From Tubiluchus corallicola (Eukaryota; Priapulida; Priapulimorpha; Priapulimorphida; Tubiluchidae), in the NCBI GenBank assembly GCA_030141605.1, contig JAQGDQ010000212.1, forward strand, positions 1 through 64,000: a DNA stretch of 64,000 bases, read 5' to 3'. A program made the translations under genes and the position numbers. Shown piece by piece: positions 11,500 to 32,248 of the stretch. Numbering within the stretch: the first letter of the stretch is position 1; each line of letters begins with the position of its first letter. Under the pieces are notes generated by a model that was given only the letters and a program-made list of their open reading frames with translations, was not told the DNA's origin and searched no databases.

Positions 11500-12840
11500 A
11501 GATAATTGAAGATGTTCAGCAACTTCAACCAAATCCATCTTTAGGTGTAAAAGAAGTTACGCTGTTTGCTGCTGACAGAAGTGGGTAGAATATTCTAGTA
11601 AATGGTAATGTCTCAGTGTCTACAATAGACGGATTTCTTTGAAGAGATATGAAATCATGATATGTCAAAAACCAAGCGATTTTCAATGCACGTGTAACTA
11701 GTATCTTCATGTACAAAAGTGGTATGTGGGTTTTGACTGAAACTCAGGAAACATGAATAGACATGTTTCACAGAAAAGTGCTCAGAAAAATCTTCAAAAT
11801 AAAATGGCCGTAACTATCATTTCAAATGAGCAGCTGTATAGCAGAACCAAAGGGGATCTTTGGAGCTCTAAAATTGGAACAAGAAAACTAAGATGGATAG
11901 CAAATTTAATGAGATTGCCAGAAAGAAACACAGTAAGCTAATCATTAAACGAGGCACTGAAACCTGCTAAATGACCTCCAGGCAAAATCAAAAACAACCT
12001 GGATATCAAGAATTTATAAAGATTTGCATCAGCTGGAACCAAACCTAACAATAGCATAACAGGAATTGAAAATTTTACCTGCAGACAGGAAACAGTGGGA
12101 TGCTCTAATAAAGGATAGAGACCATGTGAACAAAAGACATGGCTTAGAACTTATGTGTACCCAATATTATGTCCAATAATGTAATATAATTATAGCTGTA
12201 ACCCTGTAAATGCTACTAGCAATTAGCGGATATTTGAAACCAAGATTTATTCAAAACTGCAAAGCAATGCAACATTTATAACTGTAATTAAAGCAAAGGC
12301 CAAGCCTTCTAGGAGGTAAGGCTTATTTCAATGTTCGCGAACAATATTAGAAGGATTTAGTAATGAGCGCCTCGTGTAGCTAGTAAAATCACTTTAAAGT
12401 CGCGATCACTTCATCCTTGGGCGCTCCCATTTTCAATGCTCCTTCTTCTTTCAATGACGTCATTCGTCTTTAAGAATGGTAACGCACTATCAATCTTCAT
12501 CAAAAGTATAAGTTTTTATAATTACATTATATAGCTAAGTTTGTAATATTTTTGCGTGAACATTAGGTAAGCTGCAGAAATTTGAATTAGTTCAAGCAGC
12601 GCGCGCTTGCGGAAAGTCAAGAGGTCCGTACGAAAAGTTACGAAGTCTCCCAGTTATGTCATATTTTCAAATGAATGGCGGCAACCACCACGCCTGAAAT
12701 CTTCTATTCAGAGCTAGTATATTTTAAATTTATGCTTTATGGGCAGTTCTTGACAATTTTTTTTGTTATATTTTTCTAAGTTTAAATGATAACAGTAAAA
12801 CAAACCCAATATACGGAGTGACTTGTTCTTTACTTTAGGT
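11500..12840 (+). pseudogene. degenerate LINE: reverse transcriptase C-terminus and 3' region
   Basis: Discontinuous frames give IFNARVTSIFMYKSGMWVLT, a FHRKVLRKIFKIKW-like block, EQLYSRTKGDLWSSKI, KLRWIANLMRLPE and, after a frame break, DRKQWDALIKDRDHVNKR. This is the usual order of the C-terminal third of RTE-like or related LINE polyproteins. From about 12138 onward it matches two other loci (46785-47320 and 54105-54695), which defines the element's 3' non-coding part. Stops and frameshifts show it is dead. Confidence 0.82.
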
Positions 12841-13954
12841 AGGTGCGGCTGTTATTCATGTTTTAAGAATTCGCTTACGCTATTACTGATCAGTTAGCCA
12901 TTCATTTTGGCAATTGGCGCACATTTTCATCTATGATTCTCAATTTGAAGTACTACAATTATAATTTAATACGTGCTGCCACCTACATTTAAAATTATTT
13001 ATAATTGAACTGAGTGAAGTTTAATCCGGGTTGTGGCCTTGGTCTGTGCTGCTCAGTCACCTGTACCTGCAGGGCTTCCCATATGTGATAGCGTAGAAAA
13101 TTACTGAGTATTACTAGCCAATCAGGCAAGCTCAGTGGGTGCATGTGACTTGGGTAGCTCTGCCAAGACCAGCTGGATTTTGCTTCTCCTTGAACATTGA
13201 TGTTGAATGGTCACCATGTGTCTACTTTCTTGTAAATAATAGTGTAATAAATGTAAACGGAAATAAAGTCTTTCACAGTTCAACAAGATTTCATAGTTTT
13301 GCTTCAACCCTCAGAGTGAACCGGCATGTAACTTCAGTCTAATTTACTTCATGCTCTTTACAAATTCAATCCTTCTATGCTGTCAGCTAAAAGTTTCTAC
13401 AGCAATAACGATTCATAATCCAATATTCTAAAACTTCCAAGAAAATTACTTGCAAAGGACGTAAACACCAAGAACGGTTGTCATTACAAGCAAATTATTG
13501 TCATTAGAAAAGTCGGATTTTCACGCTTAGTGATCTCAAATTTCAAGGCGCAAGTCAAATTACATGATGACACTAATTTCATGGTTCATGGAAAATTACA
13601 TTTCAGTAAAATGAGAGGAAAATGTAAAAAATTGTATCGGGTGTTGTATGCTAAAGTTAAGCAGTTAAAGTTAAACAGGAATAGATAAATAGCCCTAAAT
13701 TTTGTAAGTTTCAGACGCCTTATAGGCGCCGCATTTTTGGGCTCCACGAGGCTGTAAATTCAGGGCGGGTACATCAATGTTATTTTATTCTATCCTTCCT
13801 TGCTATTATCTGATTTAATTTTCTGTGAAATTATTCAAACCTGCTTTTGGTAATAGGTGGCCAACAGATGAGGAAAAACAACCGTGAGTGAGCTATTTTT
13901 TTACAAGTGAATGCTGCTTTGTTTGAATGTGGCTCTAGAACTGTGCTAATTAGT
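12841..13954. other. intergenic DNA upstream of the protease gene
   Basis: Small overlapping frames on both strands around 13122-13342 lack motifs. The protease promoter must lie in or near this stretch, but no TATA box or other element could be assigned with confidence. Confidence 0.4.
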
Positions 13955-23656
<9,702 letters not shown>

Positions 23657-23920
23657 AATGTTTCATACAACATATTTTATTTTCCTAATGTTAAAAAATA
23701 TGTTTGTTTCCCACCTGACAAGGTTAGTTTGTTTTTCGATGAGTAGATTGTAGTTAGTTTTTATTAGAAAAGCGTCATTTTTAGAAAATTGTAAAGTTTA
23801 GTCTGTCCTTTTTGACGAAGTGAAAAGGGACTGTTTGAAGAATTAGTATTTGACTGGTTTAAACCTGATAGACTTGATTTTTTAAAATGTCACAAAACTT
23901 TAAATCTAAATTTCACATGT

Positions 23921-23930
23921 AATAAATAAA
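23921..23930 (+). promoter_or_regulatory. candidate polyadenylation signal of the protease gene
   Basis: Overlapping AATAAATAAA lies about 265 bases after the protease stop. A second AATAAA is at about 24083. Either could be used. Confidence 0.45.
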
Positions 23931-24593
23931 ACATTGTGCTAAATTTTTGGAATTAGAAAGTTTAATAAATTGTTATGTCTGTTACATAGCACGAACATAG
24001 CACATTATAGTAACGATTATGGATTTAAAACAGATTTCTTTTGTATTGAATATTGTATATCATGTGCAATTGTGTGTGCGTACAATAAAGAAGGGGTGGA
24101 AATCTAACAATTATCTCAGGGACTAAAAATTGCATTATTTTTACTGACTGACTAAGACTCTTTTTGTTAGTCTGCTTTTTGTCTCAAACCATTACAAAAA
24201 ATTACAAAAAAATTGGGGAACTAACAGGCCTGTGTAAAACAATCACTTAAGTCCATTACTGAGTTTATAAACCATTTAAAGACTTGCTTCACGCACATTT
24301 TTCAACATATTTCTTGCTGTAATATGGCCTCAAAAGCAACAAATACTAACGCAGTACAATAAAACATTATTTTCATGTCAGAAGCTAGAGCTACTTTAAT
24401 GTATTTTATACACACATCCGAATTTTTGAAGGCAGATTGGCAGTTTCGCAACGACAGCCAGAATTTGATGATAAAATTTTAGACTTTGATTGAATAACCG
24501 GCAGGGATTGGTAAAGTCGTAATAGTTGATGGTTTGCGCGCAAAAATCAAGGCATGGATTTATGTTGCTGAAACAAGGGCTCACTACGTAAAC

Positions 24594-24776
24594 ATGTCTG
24601 CTGCATGTGATTTTGATTTTGGCAGCGAATCTACTAATTCTAGTGATATTTCTTCATTTTATCAATATTCTTATTGTGATTTGTGCAGCGTTAACCACGA
24701 TAAAGGAAGAAAACACGTATTCAGCAAACACCATAAGGAGAGGCTTCGGAAGTCTTTGGCGAGCATGTTGAACAAG
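24594..24776 (+). CDS. CENATAC: CENATAC exon 1: first zinc-finger-like motif
   Basis: Starts MSAACDFDFGSES and includes YCDLC and GRKHVFSKHH. It ends at AACAAG before a weak GTGCTA donor. The frame continues correctly into exon 2. Confidence 0.8.
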
Positions 24777-25045
24777 GTGCTAGCTGTTCTTTACTTAATT
24801 CTATAACAAGTTTATGACTCATGCGCTGGTTATAATAAAATTTAATTTATTGTTATGCCTCAAAATGCTGTGTCTTGGTCGGAACCGAGCTACATTGTAA
24901 TCAGACTGCTATTTAATTGAAATAAAAGCTCTAATACACAATTGTTTGACTGAATCAAAATAAATTATTTTTGATTTCCAAGATGTGTTATTATAAATGC
25001 ATCGTTACATTACATTTAACTCTCAATTTATTAATTATCTTTTAG

Positions 25046-25212
25046 ATCAAAGCAGCTAAAGAGGACATCATTTCTCCAGTGATTAAAGATTCGACCTGGA
25101 ATCATGACAAGCATTTCTGGTGTTACTTCTGCAACTGCGAAGTTGAGAGACACTTGTTGATACCTGGCGAAGCTACAGTTACCAATGCTGGTCTTCTAAA
25201 ACACTTACAAAT
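25046..25212 (+). CDS. CENATAC: CENATAC exon 2: second cysteine motif
   Basis: Acceptor TTATCTTTTAG. It encodes IKAAKEDI, then HFWCYFCNCEVERHL and NAGLLKHLQ. The donor GTAATC starts at 25213, and the exon ends in phase 2. Confidence 0.88.
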
Positions 25213-25950
25213 GTAATCAGTTGATTATAATTAAATTAAAGTAAAAACCCAGGCTCATCAACTTTTTTTAGCAAAAATTTAAAGAGCATATGTTGAATTG
25301 ATATTCCAATCTCTTGCGTAAAATAATTAAGTGATTAGTAAATAATTGCCCGATTTTACTTACGCCAATTGCTTTATACAGACAATTCAGCGCTTGGGCG
25401 GCCATTCACTGATTACGTCATGGCAGGAAACTTGAAAAGACTGCCGCTATTGCTTGTTGCTTTACTACATCCCCCTGCTACACAAATTTTGAGCATTTTG
25501 CACATGTATAACTTACAAAGAAGTTACACAACACAAAAATAAACTTTTGTACTTCCTACAGTTCTGCACTCGGCAGCTCATCAGCCAGATTGTCACGACA
25601 GTAAACACAGGCACAGATATCCCATAATACTTTTTGCACAATCATCCTCATCCTGCCATGATGTCACTCTCCACACGCAGCCGAAGCTTGGTGAGTGCAG
25701 ATACAGTACGGCAAATGTTCAATTGCTGAGATTTAACACGTTTTGTTAATTAATTCATGTAACTGTCACGCATAAAAATGCTGAAATTCAATTACGTTTT
25801 GTTTCTTTTCTTGCTTAAGTTGTTGATTTTCGTATTTATAAAAAATGACTGGGCATTTACTTAAGTTAACCTTTGTTTCTATTTTGTTGTGGTTGACACA
25901 AATGTCATAAGTGACATATTATATTTCCATCTCAATGTATACGTTGTTAT

Positions 25951-26001
25951 GTGTGTGTGTGTGCGTGCGTGCGTGTGTGTGTGTGCGTGCGTGCGTGTGT
26001 A
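25951..26001. repeat. GT/GC-T dinucleotide repeat
   Basis: Short (TG)n with CGTG interruptions in CENATAC intron 2. Two overlapping open frames here are repeat artefacts. Confidence 0.9.
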
Positions 26002-26960
26002 TAAGATTTTATTTGCACATATTACATATTATAACAGCTGCAATTCATCAATATTTGTTAGTAATAATTTACAAGAATATTTTCATTAGTTGGTTATAAT
26101 ACAGTACAAATTCTGACGAATTTTTTCATAAAAAAGCCAGGTAGGTGGTTTCCCTGTTCAGTAAGGCTGTACAGCTCATAGGCAAATATATCACAATTAT
26201 TATGAGCGTTGTTATTAAAATTGGTAATATTTTGTGTGATAAATATCTTATTCACCTCTAGGGCTGTACTAGTAAACTTCATGATTCAAGTACATTAGTA
26301 GAAGTTGTATGCCCGGTACTTGTTTCATATTAAAGTTTTTTTGAAGATTGCAGTTCTATTCCTGATGTGACCCTTTTCTTTTCCTTTTGACATTATCTGG
26401 TTAGCTTAGTTTGGCTTTAACATTTGCTTTAGATTTACATTCATCCATTTAGCACAACACAAAAATAAAAGTTATAAAATTACAAATAAACAATGCATTA
26501 CAGAGCTATGAGCGCAGCAGAAAAAATTATCTTATGAGCTACGCTCAACATGGATAAGACTAAATTAATGACATAAACAACAACAACAACAAAAAAATAA
26601 TACGTTAAATGGAGCGAAGCGCACAGATGCAAGAAAACGATATTGATGATAATGATGACAACGATGGTGATATTAATGCCGATGACAATGATAATGAATT
26701 GATGCTAATGGTGATAATGGGCCAGGTTCGATGATATAAACCAAGTTAGCCATTTTTGCAGTGTTACGAAAATTGTATTAAAATATTGAACTATAAAAAA
26801 TATAAAGATGTGTCATTTTCAATTACAGAAATTGACTAATTTGTGAAGATGACGGACATTGCTTGATCTTTTCTGTCTGTTAGGCTGTCTGTCTGTCTGC
26901 TTGACTGACCAGTAGTAAAAATTTAGTTCAACTAAGTTTTTTCTTTTAAATTTTCTGTAG

Positions 26961-27059
26961 AGAAGATCATTTGAAGTCAATGAAGCATTTTTGGTGGCTA
27001 AACAAATGCGATAAAGAAAAATTTCAACAGTTTCTACTCCCAGACAAGGATGCTAAAAG
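26961..27059 (+). CDS. CENATAC: CENATAC exon 3
   Basis: Acceptor TTTTCTGTAG. It encodes EDHLKSMKHFWWLNK, matching the HKKxxxxFWW part of the family, and ends at donor GTACAT in phase 2. Confidence 0.88.
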
Positions 27060-27164
27060 GTACATTTCGAATTTAATTAGGCAATTAAAATAAAATTAAT
27101 ATATCATTTATGTTTCGTGCTGTAAGTCTCACTTAATAATAATTGTAATTGATTTAGAGTTATT

Positions 27165-27545
27165 GCAAAGTTTTAGATTTTATATTAAAGCAAAACCATA
27201 CCCAATCTTAAACTGTAAGTCAAAACAACCTACTCTTTAAAATATTGAAAGGAAACATACTATTTGTTCAAAAGTGATTTACGTGAATGAATTATTACCA
27301 CACAAATACAATTTCACATTCGCTCCCCAGGGTCTTCGCTGTTACTTGCATTTTGCCATTCACTAGCTAGACAGACACTAACTAGTGCATTTTGGAAACA
27401 TTGCGCACAAAAAGATGCTGTACCTTTCAGTTCAGATGTGTTAGTTTGTGACAAACTGCACATGTTTAACTGCTCATTCATGAGCACAGCGGTAAATTTG
27501 AAATTTGCATTTTTATCTTAAAACTTGCCTAGTTTTAGTACAACT
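27165..27545 (+). repeat. interspersed repeat G, copy 1
   Basis: Matches 63593-63950 in inverted orientation along its length: TTTGAAATTTGCATTTTTAT, AACTTGCCTAGTTTTAG, CAGATGTGTTAGTTTGTGAC and ATTTACGTGAATGAA all have complements there. It lies in CENATAC intron 3. Confidence 0.85.
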
Positions 27546-27765
27546 CACTGAATATCTTACATTAGCACATCATAATTTTCTGGAGAAATCTTGAACTTTC
27601 ATATTTCTGCTTCAGCTTTATTTACATTTTAGGTGATCAAACTTTACTTTTGCTTTTCTGGTAGAAAGGACCGAATGCAGTCATACCATTTGAAAAACTT
27701 AAACTTGAAATGAATAAAAAATGCGTGTGGTGATTTTGTTTCAAAAATTCGTGTTTTCCTTACAG

Positions 27766-27832
27766 ATTTGATGAAGCGTGCATAGCAGCAGTCACTAGAT
27801 ATAAAGAAAATCACAGTGCGAGGTTTTCTAGG
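27766..27832 (+). CDS. CENATAC: CENATAC exon 4
   Basis: Acceptor TTTTCCTTACAG. It encodes FDEACIAAVTRYKENH and a few more residues. The donor GTCTGT at 27833 is poor. The alternative at 27823 would change phase and break the join to exon 5. Confidence 0.65.
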
Positions 27833-27884
27833 GTCTGTAATTAATCTTATGTTACCCAAACAAGCCACAATGAACACTAACATC

Positions 27885-28346
27885 TCGGTTTGCCGGACAA
27901 AAGCAGGGAGACTCGGACCGAGTTTGCCGATTGTCTGTATTTATTTATTGATACTAAGCTAATATAGTAGGCGCCATGTATTAGACTCATGGTAATGTAG
28001 AATCAGTTGCTTAATTGTCTCAAAAACGTCTAGTACGGGCCACTCCTATACAAAAGTATATAAAAACTGTCGGCAATTGACTCGAATTTAACTCCTTATA
28101 ATTGACTCTAGACCCTTACACATGCTGATTAACCCACTAAATACACCGACATATGAACTACAATACGTGTTGTTACACATTGCTTGGTTACACTGATGTA
28201 ATGATGCAAACAAAGTGACGGCCCGCCAACTAGTGGTCGGCTCGCGAAACAACTGACTGTGTCTGTAGTACAGTATCGGGTCTTTTTAAGGTCCAGATAT
28301 TGTCCAATTCTTACGATATCCGTAAAAGGAAGGTCCGGCAAACCCA
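27885..28346 (+). mobile_element. TIR transposon D, copy 1
   Basis: Ends CGGTTTGCCGGAC and GGTCCGGCAAACCC are inverted repeats. It has no transposase frame. The internal blocks GACGGCCCGCCAACTAGTGG and CAATTGTCTCAAAAACGTCT-like recur inverted in copy 2 at 29853-30249. Confidence 0.87.
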
Positions 28347-28730
28347 GATAGGAATGTATCACAACATAAACATGACTCTTCCAATAACGAATATATTTTC
28401 ACCAGGCCTTAAGTTTTGATTAGTAATTTTATTCAGTGCTTTGTTGATTTATTTATTTATTCAACAATTTTATGCAATAAACTTTTTATATATACATATA
28501 TATATATGTATGTATATGCATGTGCATTTATGTATGTCCAAAAATTGTGTATGATATGTCTATAATGTGTATGATTTTGTAAATCTACTGTATATAATTA
28601 TATATATGTGTTTATAATTTTACCAATCTGTTGAGAGATATGTGTTGCAATAATTGTATTTTTAGCAGTAATGTTTCGTTTAATTATAACATGTTCTAAC
28701 AGATAAGAAAGACGCTATTGTCACTTAAAG

Positions 28731-29237
28731 ACAAACCGGACAATTGATAATTTACAGTCCAAAATATTCGTGTTATTGTCTATAACAGTTACCAATTGCT
28801 TCTGATATTTGAATAACTACCTTGGAAGGTTAATTAATGGCAACCGAACACAGCTATTGTCCATACCACAAACAACGACAGTTTGTGCAATGATAGGCAT
28901 CTTCCCTTGTGCATCAAGAATGTTTGCGTAAGTGAAGATTGCTATAAGACATTGAGCTCTACGTGACACTGACATCACAGACGAACACTGGAGTTCATGA
29001 TCGTGCTTATCACGGTACTGCACCTGTTTGTTGGTCATGCGAATGTGACAAAAAGGCGGCATTGCCAGTCTTGGGGAATTCGCTGAACAGCGCATAGCTT
29101 TGAAAGTTGTAACAAAATTTAACTATCCGAGGAAATTATTATTTAATCTAAGTTTTGATTAAAGAAACTGCTGTAGTTTTCAATGTTTGTAAGCATTCTT
29201 TATTTTGAACTAATGTCTAGACAATCGTCCGGTTTTT
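28731..29237 (+). mobile_element. TIR transposon E, copy 1
   Basis: The left end AAACCGGACAATTG answers the right end CAATCGTCCGGTTT. It is about 507 bases and non-coding, collinear with the copy at 55794-56284 (shared AACTACCTTGGAA, ATAAGACA.TGA, CTGACATCACAGACGAA, TTTAACTATCCGAGG). Confidence 0.87.
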
Positions 29238-29480
29238 ATTTAACAGCTAATCGTCATAAAATAATTGATTTCCTGCCGCATTGTTTGTCGCAGACAGTAT
29301 ACGGCAAAGGTTCTTTTGCTAATCAATTGGATGAATTTTAATAGCAACAAAGGATTTATCTAGCTATCCATCTAAGACGGGCTTTGCAAAACCTATTTTG
29401 ATAGATGACATTACAACAATAGTTTACTTTACTAATATTATAGAAGTGTTTTCATTTAAATAATTCAGATATCCTTTCAG

Positions 29481-29555
29481 GTTGTTAACGATCTGAAATG
29501 GCAGCAGTGGAGAAGTCACGTTACCATGGCTACAGCTTCTTCCACGTCTCAACAG
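29481..29555 (+). CDS. CENATAC: CENATAC exon 5
   Basis: Acceptor ATCCTTTCAG and donor GTTTGA. It encodes 25 residues beginning VVNDLKWQQWRSH. Phase 0 is the only open reading. The exon lies between two inverted copies of one transposon. Confidence 0.65.
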
Positions 29556-29689
29556 GTTTGACGAGCTATTGAAATAAGCCTCGGAGTATCTTTTGCAAAA
29601 ATGACGCTTTTGCATTTTTTTAAGTTTAAATATTGAGCTTTTAATTGGGAGAATATTTTACCAAACAGGATTAATTTTTCTGATTTGTT

Positions 29690-29830
29690 AAAGCGAAGAA
29701 AAGGGAATTTTAAAGCATTTCTCAAAAAAATTTCTCCATACGAAGTTATATTACTTTTCATTTTGTTTACCTATTTGAAAGACTTATAAATGTAATTGGA
29801 AAAGAAAATCAAAACAACATTTTTCAGCTT
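29690..29830 (+). repeat. repeat family B, 5' fragment
   Basis: GAAAAGGGAATTTTAAAG, CATACGAAGTTATATTAC and GTTTACCTATTTGAAAGACT match the beginning of family B. The element stops before the ATGGCTGCG core. Confidence 0.7.
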
Positions 29831-29852
29831 GATGTAGTAATACACTCATTTC

Positions 29853-30249
29853 TTGGTTTGCTGGACCTCGCTTTTACGGATGTGTGAAGAATTGGACAAA
29901 ATCTGTACCGTTAAAAAGCCCTGCATACTACGGACATATTCCGTTTTGCGAGCTAATTGCTAGTTGGCGGGCCGTCACTTGTTTAAAGCAGTGTGTAATG
30001 ACAGTTTGTCAGCATGTGTAAGTGGCTTAGAGTCAATTAAGCGGAGTTATTTGATTCAATTGCCGACAATTTTTATATACTTTTGCATTGGAGCGGCCTG
30101 TACTAGACGTTTTTGAGACAATTAGGCGATTGATTTTACATTACCGTGAATCCTATACACTGCGCCTACTATATTAGCTTAACATTGGTAAATACAGACA
30201 ATCCGCAAACTCGTGCCGACGTCTCCCCGCTTTTGTTCAGCAAACCGAG
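29853..30249 (-). mobile_element. TIR transposon D, copy 2 (inverted)
   Basis: Starts GGTTTGCTGGACC and ends GTTCAGCAAACCGAG. Internal blocks are the reverse complement of copy 1. It lies in CENATAC intron 5, on the other side of exon 5 from copy 1. Confidence 0.87.
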
Positions 30250-30632
30250 ATATGAGTGTATTGTTTTTTGTGCTTTAGAAATGAAGTACTTTCTCTCATC
30301 ATGTTTTATGTTCATGTTTTCGACTCATTGTCTTGAGGATGGGAGAAAAATATTTAAGATAAAATTGGAAAATTTGTTTTATTACTGTGTCTTTATCATT
30401 TATTAATGTTTTTTAGCTTCACAGAATTGCACAACAATATAAGTAAATTGAGCATATACTGTTAATAATATTGTAATATTGCAGTGGTAATAAGAAATAT
30501 TATAAATAGTTTAACAGCTGTTAGATAAAGAGGAATTGCACTATGTGTGGTATATGTTACTGCTAGAAACTGCTCTCTTGTTTGTTATGCATTTTTGTTT
30601 TAAAATGTTATAATTTCTCCTTAATTTACTAG

Positions 30633-30812
30633 CCTATTATTCATGGACGTGTGATTAATGATCATCAACTGCAGATCGCGAATAAATCGCAACAAGCCCA
30701 ACAGGTGAGGACACGAGTACCGACTGAATCGTCTTCTGGTGTTAGTGTAGATTTGAAGAGGATACGCACTGTTTCAGCTAAGGGAGATGGTTTGACGTGT
30801 ATTTCTATACCT
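30633..30812 (+). CDS. CENATAC: CENATAC exon 6
   Basis: Acceptor TTAATTTACTAG and strong donor GTAAGT. It is 60 codons from PIIHGRVIN to GDGLTCISIP. An internal CAACAG/GTGAGG could act as an earlier alternative donor. Confidence 0.8.
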
Positions 30813-30814
30813 GT

Positions 30815-31610
30815 AAGTATTATTATTATTATTATTATAATTCTTTATTTTTAAAAAGTACAGAATACACTCCCTCTATTTGTAGGGATATGTTTCAAAT
30901 TTCTAAAAGCATTTACAAAGTCTTAAACATATTCACATACATATATAATTTAGAATCTAATACACGACAACGATCATATACAATACACATAGTTACAAAT
31001 TATAATCCAACAGTGCATACATACATAATAAACGATAACGAACATATTTTAATACTTAGTAACAAAAATTTACACACATTATACACAATGAAAAACAGCA
31101 AGTACAATTATAATAAACATAATTACCAATTCTAATGTAAATTCACATAATCATAAATAAAAAGAAAACAGCATATAGAAAACACGATGGGAGTTGTAAA
31201 AGTTCATCATCAACAGACTGTTTATATACGGGCAAAAGACGATAGGAATTCATCCGAGATAAGATTTGCAAAAGCATTTATAGCATTATTATCCCCGCTA
31301 GAGAAAACATAGTCCGAATCTAACGTAGGCAGAGTTCTAATAAAATCATTTCTTTTGCCTTGGTTTACTAATGTACATTCAAATAATAAATGATGTACAG
31401 ACTGAAGGCTCAATAAGCAGTTACATGTGCTATTAGGAGCCTGCCCAATTTTGTACAAAAATTCCTTAAAATTTTCCTGCTTAAGTAATAAACTGAAAGC
31501 TAAAACTTCTAATTTTCTCCTGCCCAAAGAGACAGGGAATTGCGTGGGCGTATTAAAAACTTTTATTGGGTGTATACTTGTGTTTATACATTGGTACTTG
31601 TGTAAGTATT
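30815..31610 (-). pseudogene. LINE C-terminal fragment with AAT-type tail
   Basis: A minus-strand open frame (31222-31527) reads GRRKLEVLAFSLLLKQENF and SVHHLLFECTLVN..R.DF, the usual (E)HLLFEC(P) zinc-knuckle-like tail of Jockey/CR1-type LINE polyproteins. On that strand, non-coding sequence follows and ends in (ATA)n at about 30817-30840, consistent with the element's 3' terminus. The left limit practically touches the donor of CENATAC exon 6. Confidence 0.7.
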
Positions 31611-31635
31611 AATTTAAACAGGAAGCAAAGGGACT

Positions 31636-32045
31636 TTTAGAGTACATACCAAAATTTCCAGACAAAGTAGTACTACTTAGCATTACATTTACCTGTTTGA
31701 AATCCTTGTGTAATTGCAAGAGAAAATTCTTAATAGTTTAAAATATCCACACCATTCTATTGCCATCCCAGTGTGCACCGGTGATTCACCAAAAAACAAT
31801 ATTTATCTTATTGGCAATATAATTTATACTTTTGCTTAATGTAGAGCTTTATGCAGTGTTTTCTAAATTATTTCAAACGAGTTACCATTAAAATGGCTGC
31901 GCCCAATGGTTATTAAGAGTTTAAATTTTATAGAGTGTTACTGCTAATGCAAATTCTCTATGCAATAAGACAGGATGTAAACGATATAGAATTTCATGAT
32001 GATTTTTTTAATTTTTTTTATGCAGAGTGTTTTATGGTGCTTTAA
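31636..32045 (+). repeat. repeat family B copy in CENATAC intron 6
   Basis: Contains CCATCCCAGTGTGCACCGG, CTTATTGGCAATATAATTTA, AAAATGGCTGCGCCCAATGG and GTTACTGCTAATGC. Confidence 0.85.
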
Positions 32046-32248
32046 AGGAAAATGGGACCCAATTTTAGACTAGCAGAAAATGATTGAAACACTTAAAATA
32101 TTGAGAGGAAAAATATTTTTACTGCAGAAAATTTTAGATCATCATCCCAGTCATGCTCACGAAATTATAAGCCCAACAAAAATTTCAAATTTTTAATTGT
32201 GAGCTTTGAATTTGTCAATTTTTTGGGTTTTGTAGTCTAATTAATTTC

